Assembly (NCBI GenBank): GCA_004552615.1
Contig: SFNZ01000083.1
Span: 1 to 12,542 of the forward strand
DNA: 12,542 nt
Origin: Bacteroidales bacterium
Lineage (GTDB): Bacteria; Bacteroidota; Bacteroidia; Bacteroidales; UBA932
Direction of reading: 5' to 3'
Position numbers and translations under genes: made by a program. Under the pieces are notes generated by a model that saw only the letters and a program-made list of their open reading frames with translations, ran no database searches and had not been told where the DNA came from. Below are positions 1-7,730 of the stretch, one piece after another. Within the stretch, counting starts at the first letter, position 1, and every line of letters begins with the position of its first letter.

Positions 1-2384
1 CATACGCGTATTATCCTTATACTGAGAAGAATAATGGCAGGACTGCCAGCTCGCTCACTGGAACTGTTCACGCCGAGCAGATCTTCAACTTGTCCAACGT
101 ACTGTTGTCCGACGACTGGAAATACGGTGTCCAGGATGTGAGCGCTGACGGGACGGAGGGATACCGTTTCAAGATGAAGCATCTGTTCTCGATGGTGAAG
201 GTTAGCGTGTCGGCGGACGGGACAAAGCTCTCGGGGCAGAACCTTGAGCGTATCATATTGACAGTCACCGGATCGAACGGGACCGCGAAACGCATTAACG
301 GGGACTTCACGTTCAATGCCGTTGACGGGACTTATTCATTGTCCGAGAGCAAGGCGAATACATCGGCGGGGACGACTACAATGTTCTGGCGCGGAGATGC
401 TGACGGGGCGACTGAGCTCACGGCAGGCAAGACCCTCACCGGTTACCTGACATTGATTCCGGAAGTCAGGGCCGGCGACTGCATTGAAATCAAAGTGGTT
501 ACAGGTGAGTACGTTGCGACATACCGCGTGAAGTGCAAGGTGGACTTCAAGGCGGGATACATCTACGGGCTGCCGGCGTCGTTGTCGGGACTTGCTGCGA
601 AGATGAAGGAGGACTACAACGAGGAGCCGAGCATTAACCCGCTGCCGACATTGAGTTCGTTCAAGTTCACCGTGGCGAATAACCAGGGAAAGATATTGGA
701 TAACAAGCTCGTGACTACTTTTTCGCGCAATAGTTATTCGTCTGAGTTCATTTCGGTGACGGAGGAAGTGGCTACGATAAGTGGCAATAACATTGACATT
801 ACAATACCTTATCTATTTGATTTCAAGCTTATTCCGAATTTCAGCGCGGCAGACGGAACGACAGTTTCGGCGAACGGGACGGTGATTGAGAGCGGCAAGA
901 CGGAGGTGGATTGGGCGACCACGAAGAGCATCGAGGTGAGCGCGGACGGGGTTTCGCGGACTTACAATGTCAATGTGCGGAATACGGGGCTGCCGGTGGT
1001 GGTCGTGAAGCAGAGTACGTCGGGGGATTTCAGCAAGAAATATACTGGCGGTACCGTTATTTTGGGGCAGCAGATAGGCGGCACTCTTGTGAACAAGTTC
1101 GTGAACTTCATGGTTCGCGGCAAGGATACTGACTGGGTGGAGGATGACCAGATGACCGTTTACAATGCTGACGGTTCTGTGGACATGGTGACGACGAATT
1201 GCGGCATCAGGATGAGGGGCAATTCGACTCAGAAGCTGCCGAAGAAGCCGTTCGCGGTGAAGCTTACGGAGAAGCAGAAGATACTCGGGATGCCGTCACA
1301 CAAGCGCTGGTGCCTGATGGCCAATTGGTTGGACCGCTCGATGATACGTAATCTCGTCGGATTTGCTGCTGCGAAGGCAACGACCGAGGCTTGGAAGGCA
1401 GGAGGCATTGACGAAGGAATTATCTGGAACCCGTCGGGCAAGAGCGTTGAGCTGGTGTTCAACGGGCATCATGTGGGGAATTATCTCCTTTGCGAGCAGA
1501 TCAAGATTGGCAGCAAACGCCTGAATATCAATGATTGCTATGAGGATTTGGTGGCGGCAGGGGCATCAGCTGAGTTCGAGGATTGCGGGTATCTCGTGGA
1601 GTTCGACGTGATGCAGGACGAGAATTGCAAGGGCATCACCTCGCGAGGCATTACTTGGCAGCTGAAAGATGACGTGCCGACTGATTACGTGTCGAAGATG
1701 CAGACTAAGATACAGGCGATAGAGACGGCTATCAAGGGTGGTTCGTATGCGGAGTATTCACAGCTCATTGATATTCCGTCGTTCATCGACCAGTGGCTGA
1801 TATGGGAGCTGGCCCTGAACAGGGAGTACACCGAGCCGCGTTCCATCTATGCATATATCAACGGTGGCAATGACAAGCTGCATGCGGGTCCGGTTTGGGA
1901 CTTTGACAGGGGGACGTTCCAGAATCCTGATAAGGCGCGTTTGATGGGGTCTGACCGGGTGAAACCTTGGAACGCGTTCCTGAGCTCATCGTCAAAGATT
2001 ACCAAATCAGGAGGTTACAAGGATGGGCAGCAGCCATGCATGTGGTATCCTCTGCTGATGGATGATGATGCCGAGTTCGTGCAGGCGGTCCAGGCAAGGT
2101 GGACCGTGCTCAAGCCTTATCTCGAGTCTGTGGTGAATGAAATCAGACGTCTCGGTGAGGAGAACGCCATCTCCTGGACCTACGAAAGCACGATGTGGCC
2201 AGGCACCGCCTCGGCCCTCAATGCCGGCTACCCGAGCGGTTTTTCAGATTTCAGCGGGGACGAGAACCTCACTGATTACGCCGATGTGATCGAGAACCTG
2301 GTCAACTGCTACTCAGGGAGGCTCGAGGCGATGGATGCGCTCATCAATGCCGACTCGTTCAAGGTCAGCGAGAGCACGTTCTGA
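1..2384 (+). CDS. Fimbrillin-like / Ig-like / CotH-kinase fusion protein, 5'-truncated by window edge
   Basis: The reading frame is open from base 3 to the TGA at 2382-2384 (793 visible residues), so the N-terminus, presumably with a signal peptide, lies outside the window. A TTG near 90 is internal. Three parts are visible. Bases 3 to about 610 resemble fimbrillin-like (Mfa/FimA-type) proteins: an opening YAYYPYT, then FKMKHLFSMVKVSV and FKAGYIYGLPASL, as in the beta-sandwich domains of Bacteroidales pilins. Bases about 640-980 form an Ig-like domain (LSSFKFTVANN to YNVNVRNTGLP) of the kind often placed before CotH in Bacteroidetes. Bases about 985-2330 form a CotH-kinase domain, with GIRMRGNSTQK (1203-1235) and the DxD-containing GPVWDFD (1887-1907). 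CotH proteins are atypical secreted kinases; kinase activity here is inferred, and the substrate is unknown. No ordinary terminator was seen; repeats begin about 35 bp after the stop. Confidence 0.85.
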   Translation, partial: YAYYPYTEKNNGRTASSLTGTVHAEQIFNLSNVLLSDDWKYGVQDVSADGTEGYRFKMKHLFSMVKVSVSADGTKLSGQNLERIILTVTGSNGTAKRINGDFTFNAVDGTYSLSESKANTSAGTTTMFWRGDADGATELTAGKTLTGYLTLIPEVRAGDCIEIKVVTGEYVATYRVKCKVDFKAGYIYGLPASLSGLAAKMKEDYNEEPSINPLPTLSSFKFTVANNQGKILDNKLVTTFSRNSYSSEFISVTEEVATISGNNIDITIPYLFDFKLIPNFSAADGTTVSANGTVIESGKTEVDWATTKSIEVSADGVSRTYNVNVRNTGLPVVVVKQSTSGDFSKKYTGGTVILGQQIGGTLVNKFVNFMVRGKDTDWVEDDQMTVYNADGSVDMVTTNCGIRMRGNSTQKLPKKPFAVKLTEKQKILGMPSHKRWCLMANWLDRSMIRNLVGFAAAKATTEAWKAGGIDEGIIWNPSGKSVELVFNGHHVGNYLLCEQIKIGSKRLNINDCYEDLVAAGASAEFEDCGYLVEFDVMQDENCKGITSRGITWQLKDDVPTDYVSKMQTKIQAIETAIKGGSYAEYSQLIDIPSFIDQWLIWELALNREYTEPRSIYAYINGGNDKLHAGPVWDFDRGTFQNPDKARLMGSDRVKPWNAFLSSSSKITKSGGYKDGQQPCMWYPLLMDDDAEFVQAVQARWTVLKPYLESVVNEIRRLGEENAISWTYESTMWPGTASALNAGYPSGFSDFSGDENLTDYADVIENLVNCYSGRLEAMDALINADSFKVSESTF

Positions 2385-2418
2385 TATCTATCACATTCTG
2401 GCAGAAGACTTTCTGATA

Positions 2419-2587
2419 TTGTCATACTGAGCGGAGCAGGCGGTGCTGTGCTTCTGTCATCTCGTGCGGAACTGGCTGCGCAATGCTTCTGCCATCTCGA
2501 GCTACCACGCAGTGCGTAGTCGAGAGATCTATTGACGCTCAATGCCGCAGAGAGGTCTCTCCACTCGCATGCCCGGTCGGGATGACA
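2419..2587. repeat. Bacteroidetes-style intergenic palindromic repeat, partly degenerate
   Basis: The core at 2491-2586 is a long imperfect inverted repeat: GCCATCTCGAGC and CGAGAGATCT on the left pair with AGAGGTCTCTCCACT and GGTCGGGATGAC on the right. Short fragments of the same consensus precede it: GTCATACTGAGCGGAGC at 2420 and GTCATCTCGTGCGGA at 2456. This kind of GTCAT(C/T)TCGA...GAGATCT hairpin is common between genes in Bacteroidetes genomes (recalled, not searched). It follows the CotH gene and could fold as RNA and end transcription, but it has no U-tract. Confidence 0.6.
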
Positions 2588-2619
2588 AACCGGAAGTGCA
2601 TTCCAATCCTTTACTTCCA

Positions 2620-2760
2620 GCAAATCATCGCGCGGGAGAATCGTTGTTCTGTGCAATATAGCCAAGATTTGCTCGCGCGATGAGGTCAATTTGATGCCAT
2701 TGCGCGGAAGAAAACCCGTTCTACGTCACAGAGGCGGTTTTTGCTCGCGCGATGATTTGC
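2620..2760. repeat. 141-bp double-hairpin repeat, copy 1
   Basis: The element begins GCAAATCATCGCGCG and ends CGCGCGATGATTTGC, so its termini are near-perfect inverted repeats. It contains four CATCGCGCG-type cores in alternating orientation (about 2626, 2671, 2698 and 2745), giving two consecutive stem-loops. The copy at 4192-4332 has the same length and about 84% identity by eye. No open frame is shared between the copies, so it is non-coding. It looks like a REP- or MITE-like element or a structured RNA. Confidence 0.7.
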
Positions 2761-2915
2761 CCGGAGTGTTAATGGCAGAGTGAATTGGTACCTCGAGATT
2801 GCGGTCGACGTCTCTTGTGACATTCATCTGGAACAGGAATCTGCCTGTGCGAAGAGTCTGCGGGGAGGCGTGAGACTATAGGAGCAGTGGAACATTGTTT
2901 CGCGCAGAGAAGAAG

Positions 2916-2946
2916 TTTGACGAGACGGAGGAATTGATTAGCTTTG
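2916..2946 (+). promoter_or_regulatory. Bacteroides-type sigma-ABfr promoter for the flavoprotein gene
   Basis: TTTG at 2916-2919 is followed by a 19-bp spacer and TAGCTTTG at 2939-2946. This matches the Bacteroides -33/-7 consensus (TTTG, 19-21 bp, TAnnTTTG). Transcription would start near 2953, giving a leader of about 19 nt. GGAGG at 2949-2953 lies too far upstream of the ATG (2972) to be an ideal Shine-Dalgarno; GGAG at 2962-2965 is better placed. Confidence 0.7.
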
Positions 2947-2971
2947 CAGGGAGGAATTAACGGAGAAGAAT

Positions 2972-3508
2972 ATGAGAAAGGTTAGCAGAGAAATGAGCGC
3001 CGAATGGGCATTGGAGGTGTTCGACAAGGCACCGTACATTACTGTGAGCATGACAGGAGCGGACGGAGTTCCTTACGGGTTGCCGTTGTCGCTTGTGCGG
3101 ACGGACGAGAGGACATTCTGGTTTCATTGCGCGACGGAAGGAAAGAAACTTGACGTCCTGAAGGAGAATCCGAGGGTGTTCCTGTCAGCGGTGACGAAAT
3201 GCAGGCCGCTCCGTGGGCCGAAAGATGGAAGTTTCACGCTTGAGTTCCAGTCGGCTACAGGGTTCGGAACAGCTGAAATCGTGGAGGCGGAAGAAACCAA
3301 GAAAGAGGCGCTGAGGGCAATATGCGAGCGTTTCCTTCCGGAGCGGATGGAGGGATTCGAAGAGGCTGTCACGAGAAGTCTTCACCGGACCACCGTCGTC
3401 AGAATCACGCTTTCGGAGCCTCCGGTCGGAAAGCGGAAACAATATGATGCCAATGGTTACGAGATGAAATACGGTCGCGTGGATACTAGTTGTACTGACG
3501 CAAAGTGA
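2972..3508 (+). CDS. Pyridoxamine 5'-phosphate oxidase-fold flavoprotein, NimA-like
   Basis: This 178-aa protein has the layout of the PNPOx-like split-barrel family to which 5-nitroimidazole reductases (Nim) belong. An N-terminal helix leads into YITVSMTGADGVPYGLPLS (about 22-40), then the family hallmark FHCATEGKKLDVL (51-63), whose His and Lys region lies at the flavin site in Nim proteins. EFQSATGFGTAEIVEAEE (91-108) and a C-terminal TVVRITL strand complete the fold. It probably binds FMN and reduces small substrates in the cytoplasm. Family homologues are widespread, and resistance to nitroimidazoles cannot be assumed. The last ~20 residues are a variable tail. It is a single-gene unit with its own promoter. 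ATG at 2972 suits both the promoter and the N-terminus. Confidence 0.85.
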   Translation: MRKVSREMSAEWALEVFDKAPYITVSMTGADGVPYGLPLSLVRTDERTFWFHCATEGKKLDVLKENPRVFLSAVTKCRPLRGPKDGSFTLEFQSATGFGTAEIVEAEETKKEALRAICERFLPERMEGFEEAVTRSLHRTTVVRITLSEPPVGKRKQYDANGYEMKYGRVDTSCTDAK

Positions 3509-3520
3509 ATGCTTAAAGGT

Positions 3521-3705
3521 GGCACCGGAGGCGGAATTGACGAGGTCCGGGTGCTACGGCCGAAGTTGCGAGAGTTCGATTGAATGGCTCGATCCGCTTC
3601 GGCCGTTGCCGGAAAACGCGAAGGAGTGACTGATTATATCTGCAGAGCTAAGAGTACGCGAGAACGGGTCCGGATACTCTCGATGAAACACTACCGGTTC
3701 GATGG
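3521..3705. repeat. ~185-bp structured repeat, copy 1
   Basis: It shares a long stretch with 3998-4187. Common blocks include GGCACCG at the start, GCTACGGCCG, GATTGAATGGCTCG, GTTGCCG, ACTGATTATAT and CTCGATGAAAC. GGCCGAAG (3558-3565) and CTTCGGCC (3597-3604) form a perfect 8-bp stem around the conserved GATTGAATGGCTCG loop. It starts 12 bp after the flavoprotein stop, so it would lie in that gene's 3' UTR. No open frame is conserved. Confidence 0.6.
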
Positions 3706-3760
3706 GACACTAATGTCGAGATGGCAATAGAAATTGCTTTCGTGCAAAATGGGAAATGGT

Positions 3761-3925
3761 CTTCGTGCAAAAGACTTGACACCTAAAGATGCATTCTGGA
3801 GCATGTAGGGGTCTTTCCGGTGGCAAGTCCCGGAAAATTGACGACACTTGACACTTTTTATTATACTTTATCATTGATAATCAGATAGTTACGGTTATGT
3901 AGCGGGTCAAGTGTTTTGCACGAAG
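3761..3925. mobile_element. 165-bp MITE-like element with 22-bp inverted termini
   Basis: The left terminus (3761-3782, starting CTTCGTGCAAAA) and the reverse complement of the right terminus (3904-3925) match at 20 of 22 positions. Both ends are flanked by GGT (3758-3760 and 3926-3928), a possible 3-bp target duplication. The inside is non-coding and holds a TTTCCGG/CCGGAAA stem (3814-3820 and 3830-3836). A loose copy of the terminus, CTTTCGTGCAAAA, sits just outside at 3737-3749. No transposase with matching ends is in the window, so a parent element is unknown. Confidence 0.6.
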
Positions 3926-3997
3926 GGTTCAATTGATTTAGGAGTTGTGGATAATCAGTATAATGAGCAGGGGATAAGAAGTTATTCCTGAGAAAGA

Positions 3998-4187
3998 GGC
4001 ACCGCAGCCGGAATAAACGAACCTCCGGCTGCTACGGCCGGAGCTGCGCGAGCTCGATTGAATGGCTCGCTCTGCTTCGGTCGTTGCCGAAAGAGACGAA
4101 GTACATAAAAACTGATTATATTTGCACATCTAAAGAGTCCAAGAGGCCGGCTCCGGACACACTCGATGAAACTCTACCAGCTCGGAT
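3998..4187. repeat. ~190-bp structured repeat, copy 2
   Basis: This is the diverged partner of 3521-3705, in the same orientation. It has an extra perfect 8-bp hairpin, GCAGCCGG (4004-4011) with CCGGCTGC (4025-4032). The second copy of the 141-bp repeat begins 5 bp after its end, so the two repeat types abut here, whereas at the first copy they are separated. Confidence 0.6.
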
Positions 4188-4191
4188 ACGA

Positions 4192-4332
4192 GCAAATCAT
4201 CGCGCGAGATAATCCTCGATCTGTGCAGTATAGCCATGATTTGGTCGCGCGATGAGGTCAAATTGATGCCATCGCGCGGGAAAATTGCCGTTCTACGCTA
4301 CAGGGGCAGCATTTGCTCGCGCGATGGTTTGC
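4192..4332. repeat. 141-bp double-hairpin repeat, copy 2
   Basis: It has the same length and orientation as 2620-2760 and the same termini (GCAAATCATCGCGCG ... CGCGCGATGGTTTGC). Substitutions are scattered throughout, with no net length change. Weak similarity continues for ~15 bp beyond the right end (GTGT..GGCAGAG in both). The element is non-coding. Positions 4333-4404 hold nothing recognisable before the PI-PLC remnant's stop codon. Confidence 0.7.
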
Positions 4333-4404
4333 ACAAGTGTGGAGGCAGAGTTGGGGCAATACGTCATCGGGGAGATGCTTACTGCAGCCGGGATGAAGGT
4401 CTGA

Positions 4405-5254
4405 TCAGAAGCGGAAATTATTGTCGATGATGGCGCGGAGGAGGAGGTCGCCGGAGACTGAGAAATCAGTGTCTGAGGCAGAGGCAGAGCCAGATCTAGA
4501 GAAAGAGAGATTGGAGCCTGAGAGAGTGCCTGAGCTGGAGACATAATTGATGCCAGAGACAGAACCTGAACTGGAGACTGAGACAGAGGCGGAGGTGGAG
4601 AGGGAGTAGACGGAGGTGGCGGCGTAGTCCATCATTATCAGACCGGAGAAACCGGTTGGGTTGGAGTCGCCGCTCAGGTGGTCATAGGCGGCGCGGTTGG
4701 TCGAGACGGCGTTGCGGGCATAGGCGTCGGAGCTGAGGGGCGAGCCGACGTAGGCGGAGCAATAGTTTATCATCCAGGCATTTGCATAGACATCAAGCGT
4801 GCGGAAGGAGGCGGAGATGTCCATCATTGCGCAGACCAGTTCCTTCTTCTTCGCCAGAAAATCTTCGTCAGAAGAATCGTCATTCTGGGCGGGAGAATAC
4901 ATGTCCTGCACGAAAATCCGTGCCATGCCGCCAGTACCGGAAACCGTCGTGTAGGCGCCGGCGGTATTGCCGTGATTCCAGCCCGTGAAAGCGGTCTCGC
5001 AGGAAGAATCCGGAGAAAGATCATTGCGGGAAATAATCAGAATCTTGCCACGCATCTCCCCTACCGTCAAGTCCTTGCGGAATGCTGCCTTCCGCGCCTG
5101 ATAATGAGGGTCCGAGGACAGGAAAGCACGCATCGCAGCCTTGTAATACGATTCGTCAATCTTCGAAAATATCTGTCTGTCAGACTCATAGCGCATGAGC
5201 ACAATCACGAACTCCCCCGGGTGGGCGGCCAGGAAGGAATCGAAGACCGACATC
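4405..5254 (-). pseudogene. PI-PLC-type lipoprotein, 3' part (separated by IS21 element)
   Basis: About 283 codons continue the PI-PLC gene begun at 8345. Family features are the helix and strand MSVFDSFLAAHPGEFVIVLMR, RGKILIISRND, W-N-H-G, GLIMMDYAAT (late acidic residue on a barrel strand) and LLLRAIIDNNFRF at the end. PI-PLC X-domain proteins cleave phosphoinositides or GPI-like lipids; the real substrate here is unknown. A 51-codon stretch (4453-4605) with 23 Ser interrupts the last part of the domain. The frame stays open across the IS border, up to an ATG at 5358 inside the IS. The segment between LDAGVRA in the 5' part and MSVF here, which should carry the second catalytic His, is missing. 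It is non-functional as a PI-PLC unless an intact copy exists elsewhere. Confidence 0.85.
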
Positions 5255-5350
5255 TGATTATAGCGGGATAAATGTACCTCTTGTAGCGGTTTGTAATGTA
5301 CCGCCTGTAGCACAATGTAATGTACCACCTCAAAAGTGGTTGCAATGAGG
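5255..5350. repeat. IS21 left-end (istB side) 24-bp terminal repeats
   Basis: TGTACC occurs at 5273, 5297 and 5321, exactly 24 bp apart. A fourth, degenerate unit may end at 5350. Orientation is opposite to the array at the other end, as expected for transposase binding sites. In IS21-family elements such multiple terminal repeats bind IstA. Confidence 0.85.
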
Positions 5351-5366
5351 TACTGCAAAGTTAGTA

Positions 5367-6101
5367 TTATTTTTGTTTTTTACGTCTTAACGAGTCACCT
5401 TTCAACTCGATTCTGTGAGTATCGCCGGCTGTGAGTCTGTCCATGATTGCATCTGCGATTGTCGGTTCATTGATGTAGTCATACCACTTAGCAACCGGAA
5501 GCTGGGAAGTCACGATTACTGACTTTCTCATATAACAGTCTTCCAGGATCTGCAGCAGGGCTAGCCGCGAGTTATTATCGAGCGGCTGTAAGCCGAAGTC
5601 ATCGAAGATGACAAGGTCATTGCGTTGGATATGATTGACTACTTTCATCATCGTTCCATCAAGTTTGGCGAGCGCGATGCGCTCGATGAACTTGTTCATA
5701 GAGAAGTATTCAACTCTATATCCCATGAAGCAAGCCTGACGGCCGAGAGCACAGGCAAGGAAGGATTTTCCACAGCCTGTTTTACCATCAATGAGTATGT
5801 TCTCTGCTCTTCCTATAAAGCTGCAGTCCATGAGTTGCATAAGGGTATCCTTTGTAAGATTACGCTCATTGGAGCAGTACACATCTTCAAGCATAGAGTT
5901 ATACCTGAGCTTGCTTGTCTTCAGATACATCTCCGTTTTCTTGGTGCTTCTGTACTGCCTTTCTGCTTCAGCCATGCGAGCTGCAAAGAGATCGATGGAT
6001 GGCCATTCATTCACAGGTAGAGACTGCATGGATTTGTAGAACTCGGCCATGCCCTTGAGTTTGAGTTCCTCCAACTGGAGGATGGTTTCTTGAGTGTTCA
6101 T
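5367..6101 (-). CDS. istB: IS21-family ATPase helper of transposition, IstB
   Basis: This 244-aa AAA+ ATPase forms an assembly on target DNA and directs the IstA transposase. Visible motifs are the IstB N-terminal helical region, Walker A GKTGCGKS (106-113), Walker B LVIFDDFG (163-170), sensor-like VIVTSQLP (195-202) and DAIMDRL (217-223) with the arginine-finger-type Arg. Length and motifs are normal. It starts 33 bp after the istA stop; in many IS21 members the two genes overlap. It ends about 110 bp from the left IS end. Confidence 0.96.
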   Translation of the reverse strand: MNTQETILQLEELKLKGMAEFYKSMQSLPVNEWPSIDLFAARMAEAERQYRSTKKTEMYLKTSKLRYNSMLEDVYCSNERNLTKDTLMQLMDCSFIGRAENILIDGKTGCGKSFLACALGRQACFMGYRVEYFSMNKFIERIALAKLDGTMMKVVNHIQRNDLVIFDDFGLQPLDNNSRLALLQILEDCYMRKSVIVTSQLPVAKWYDYINEPTIADAIMDRLTAGDTHRIELKGDSLRRKKQK

Positions 6102-6134
6102 GTTTTCATATGGATGCGTGCCAGTTGTTTTCTT

Positions 6135-7697
6135 TTATCTGTAAGCGTCTGCACCACGAACATTATTATGCGTGGGCATGTATGTCGTATCATTTGGATA
6201 TGATTCTTGCACCTTGTCCAGGTTATTCTTCAGGATGGACTCAACCATCTTATAACTTGCTGCACTCTTAGGGTTTATATGCCGGCAGGCTTCTTCCAAG
6301 CGGGAAGATGTATATCGTCCAGCTAGACGCAGGATTCCCTGACAGGCCCTGTAAGACTGTTGCACAAAGTAAGGACGATTCAATATCGCATCTACAACGG
6401 CCCTGGTTTCAGGACCTATTTGAGAAGCCTTCTTCTGGAAGTAAGCTGCGTTGTACTCCTTGCTTTCAACATAGGCGCGATGTCTTTCCGGCATATGCTC
6501 CGGCAACGTGCTGTATCCATCATGATATAGACGTTTATGGACGGCAACACGCTTGAGATTGATCCAGATTTCGACAGTGTCAGCATCATACACAACCTTA
6601 CCGGATTGTCCGACAAGTTGGTAAGGAACGCTGTAGAAGCGACCACGCTCTAACTGAACGTGATATGTGCTGTTTATAGTTACGGCCTTTTCATACTTGA
6701 ACATGAAGCGCTCTTCAGGAAGTGGAAGAAGATATGGCTGTTCTTCCTTAACGAACTTATCATAGCGGCTGTATGTCAGCCCACTTTTGATTCGGTTATT
6801 ATATAGGTCATTAAGCTCGAAGATTCTATTGTTCAGTTCTTCTAAGGATGTCCAGGTTTCGTTATATATGCGTGAGTAATAGAACTGATACACCTTGGCG
6901 ACAAGGCCCTCTGCAGGGCCCTTGTCACGTGGTTTGCGTGAGCGGCATCCCTCGATATCGGTCCCATAGTGCATCGCCCATTTTTCAGCGGCTTCATTCA
7001 GAGCTGGTTCATAACGGTCATAGCGTTTGACCCATTGCAACATATTGTCGGTCTTAGATACCTCCGGAACGCCTCCAAAGTACTCCAGGGCTCTTGATAG
7101 TGCCGGGAAGAAGAACTCCATCTTCGTAGACAGCATTGCAATCGCAAAACTCATCATGGAGTATGGAAGAACGCACACAAGAACGATCGCTTTCTGGCAT
7201 TCTCCGGTCTCTTTGTCAACCACCCACAGCGGATCTCCAGCGAAGTCAAACTGCATCTCACGGGCAGGAGTATACACGTTGTGAAGTTTCAGGTCGTTCT
7301 TCTTCTCGTACTCCTGAAGTATGGATTTGAACTGCGTGTAACCATACGGATTGTCCGTCGCTTTGCAATAAGTGTCCTCATATAGAACCTCATAGGTCAT
7401 GTATTTGCGCGTCATGGCCTGTGCATAGTCCTCTATGTTTGCCTGTAGGAACTCATAGCGATTGGTGTCACGATTGCGATGAACATCCTCCTTGCTTAGG
7501 ATTGCATGCAGATCGGCGTCCTCCATTTTGAGAAGTTCGTCCATGGATTTGCCGGAGGACTCTGCACGCTCCCTGTAGGGGCGCAACGATGTGCGACTGA
7601 TTTTGAGCTTACGCTCAATTTCTCTCATGGGTGTTCCTAACTTGAACTCCCTGATGATTGCTCTTAAGTGAGTCATTGTTACTTTTTTGTTAGCCAT
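6135..7697 (-). CDS. istA: IS21-family DDE transposase, IstA
   Basis: This 520-aa transposase cuts and joins the element's ends. An N-terminal helix-turn-helix (about 5-45, EFKLGTPMREIERKLKISRT) is followed by an RNase-H-fold core. The likely DDE triad is D151 in QFDFAGD, D217 in SKTDNML and E263 in KGPAEGLV. A C-terminal beta-rich region (RFYSVPYQLVGQSGKVVYD) and a basic helical tail follow. Nothing appears truncated. ATG at 7697 fits the MANKKVTMTHLR start. A 9-bp hairpin lies just upstream, and a TACCTTTG -7-like element (7726-7733) overlaps it; no well-spaced -33 element was found. Confidence 0.96.
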   Translation of the reverse strand: MANKKVTMTHLRAIIREFKLGTPMREIERKLKISRTSLRPYRERAESSGKSMDELLKMEDADLHAILSKEDVHRNRDTNRYEFLQANIEDYAQAMTRKYMTYEVLYEDTYCKATDNPYGYTQFKSILQEYEKKNDLKLHNVYTPAREMQFDFAGDPLWVVDKETGECQKAIVLVCVLPYSMMSFAIAMLSTKMEFFFPALSRALEYFGGVPEVSKTDNMLQWVKRYDRYEPALNEAAEKWAMHYGTDIEGCRSRKPRDKGPAEGLVAKVYQFYYSRIYNETWTSLEELNNRIFELNDLYNNRIKSGLTYSRYDKFVKEEQPYLLPLPEERFMFKYEKAVTINSTYHVQLERGRFYSVPYQLVGQSGKVVYDADTVEIWINLKRVAVHKRLYHDGYSTLPEHMPERHRAYVESKEYNAAYFQKKASQIGPETRAVVDAILNRPYFVQQSYRACQGILRLAGRYTSSRLEEACRHINPKSAASYKMVESILKNNLDKVQESYPNDTTYMPTHNNVRGADAYR

Positions 7698-7699
7698 AT

Positions 7700-7730
7700 C
7701 TTTGTGGATTCATTTTTCTTCTCCACAAAG
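7700..7730 (-). promoter_or_regulatory. Hairpin / -7-like element upstream of istA
   Basis: CTTTGTGGA and TCCACAAAG form a perfect 9-bp inverted repeat with a 13-nt loop, two bases before the istA ATG. It overlaps TACCTTTG (complement of 7726-7733), which matches a Bacteroides -7 element. It could be an operator or an mRNA structure restraining transposase expression. Confidence 0.4.

Noticed and set aside
90..92. TTG as the start of the CotH-domain gene
   Set aside because: The frame is open to base 3 and the upstream residues (YAYYPYT...) fit the fimbrillin-like domain, so the gene starts before the window.
2309..2689. Small open frames on both strands over 2309-2689
   Set aside because: They are formed by the palindromic repeat and the tail of the CotH gene; the sequence is not protein-like.
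3837..3866. Promoter inside the MITE-like element (TTGACG, 18 bp, TATACT)
   Set aside because: It resembles an E. coli sigma-70 site, not the Bacteroidales consensus, and no gene follows it.
3521..4187. tRNA or known riboswitch in the structured repeats
   Set aside because: No cloverleaf, anticodon arm, TTCGA T-arm context or known aptamer core could be assembled.
4678..5271. Plus-strand open frame of 197 codons
   Set aside because: It is antisense to clear PI-PLC homology and has no recognisable protein features.
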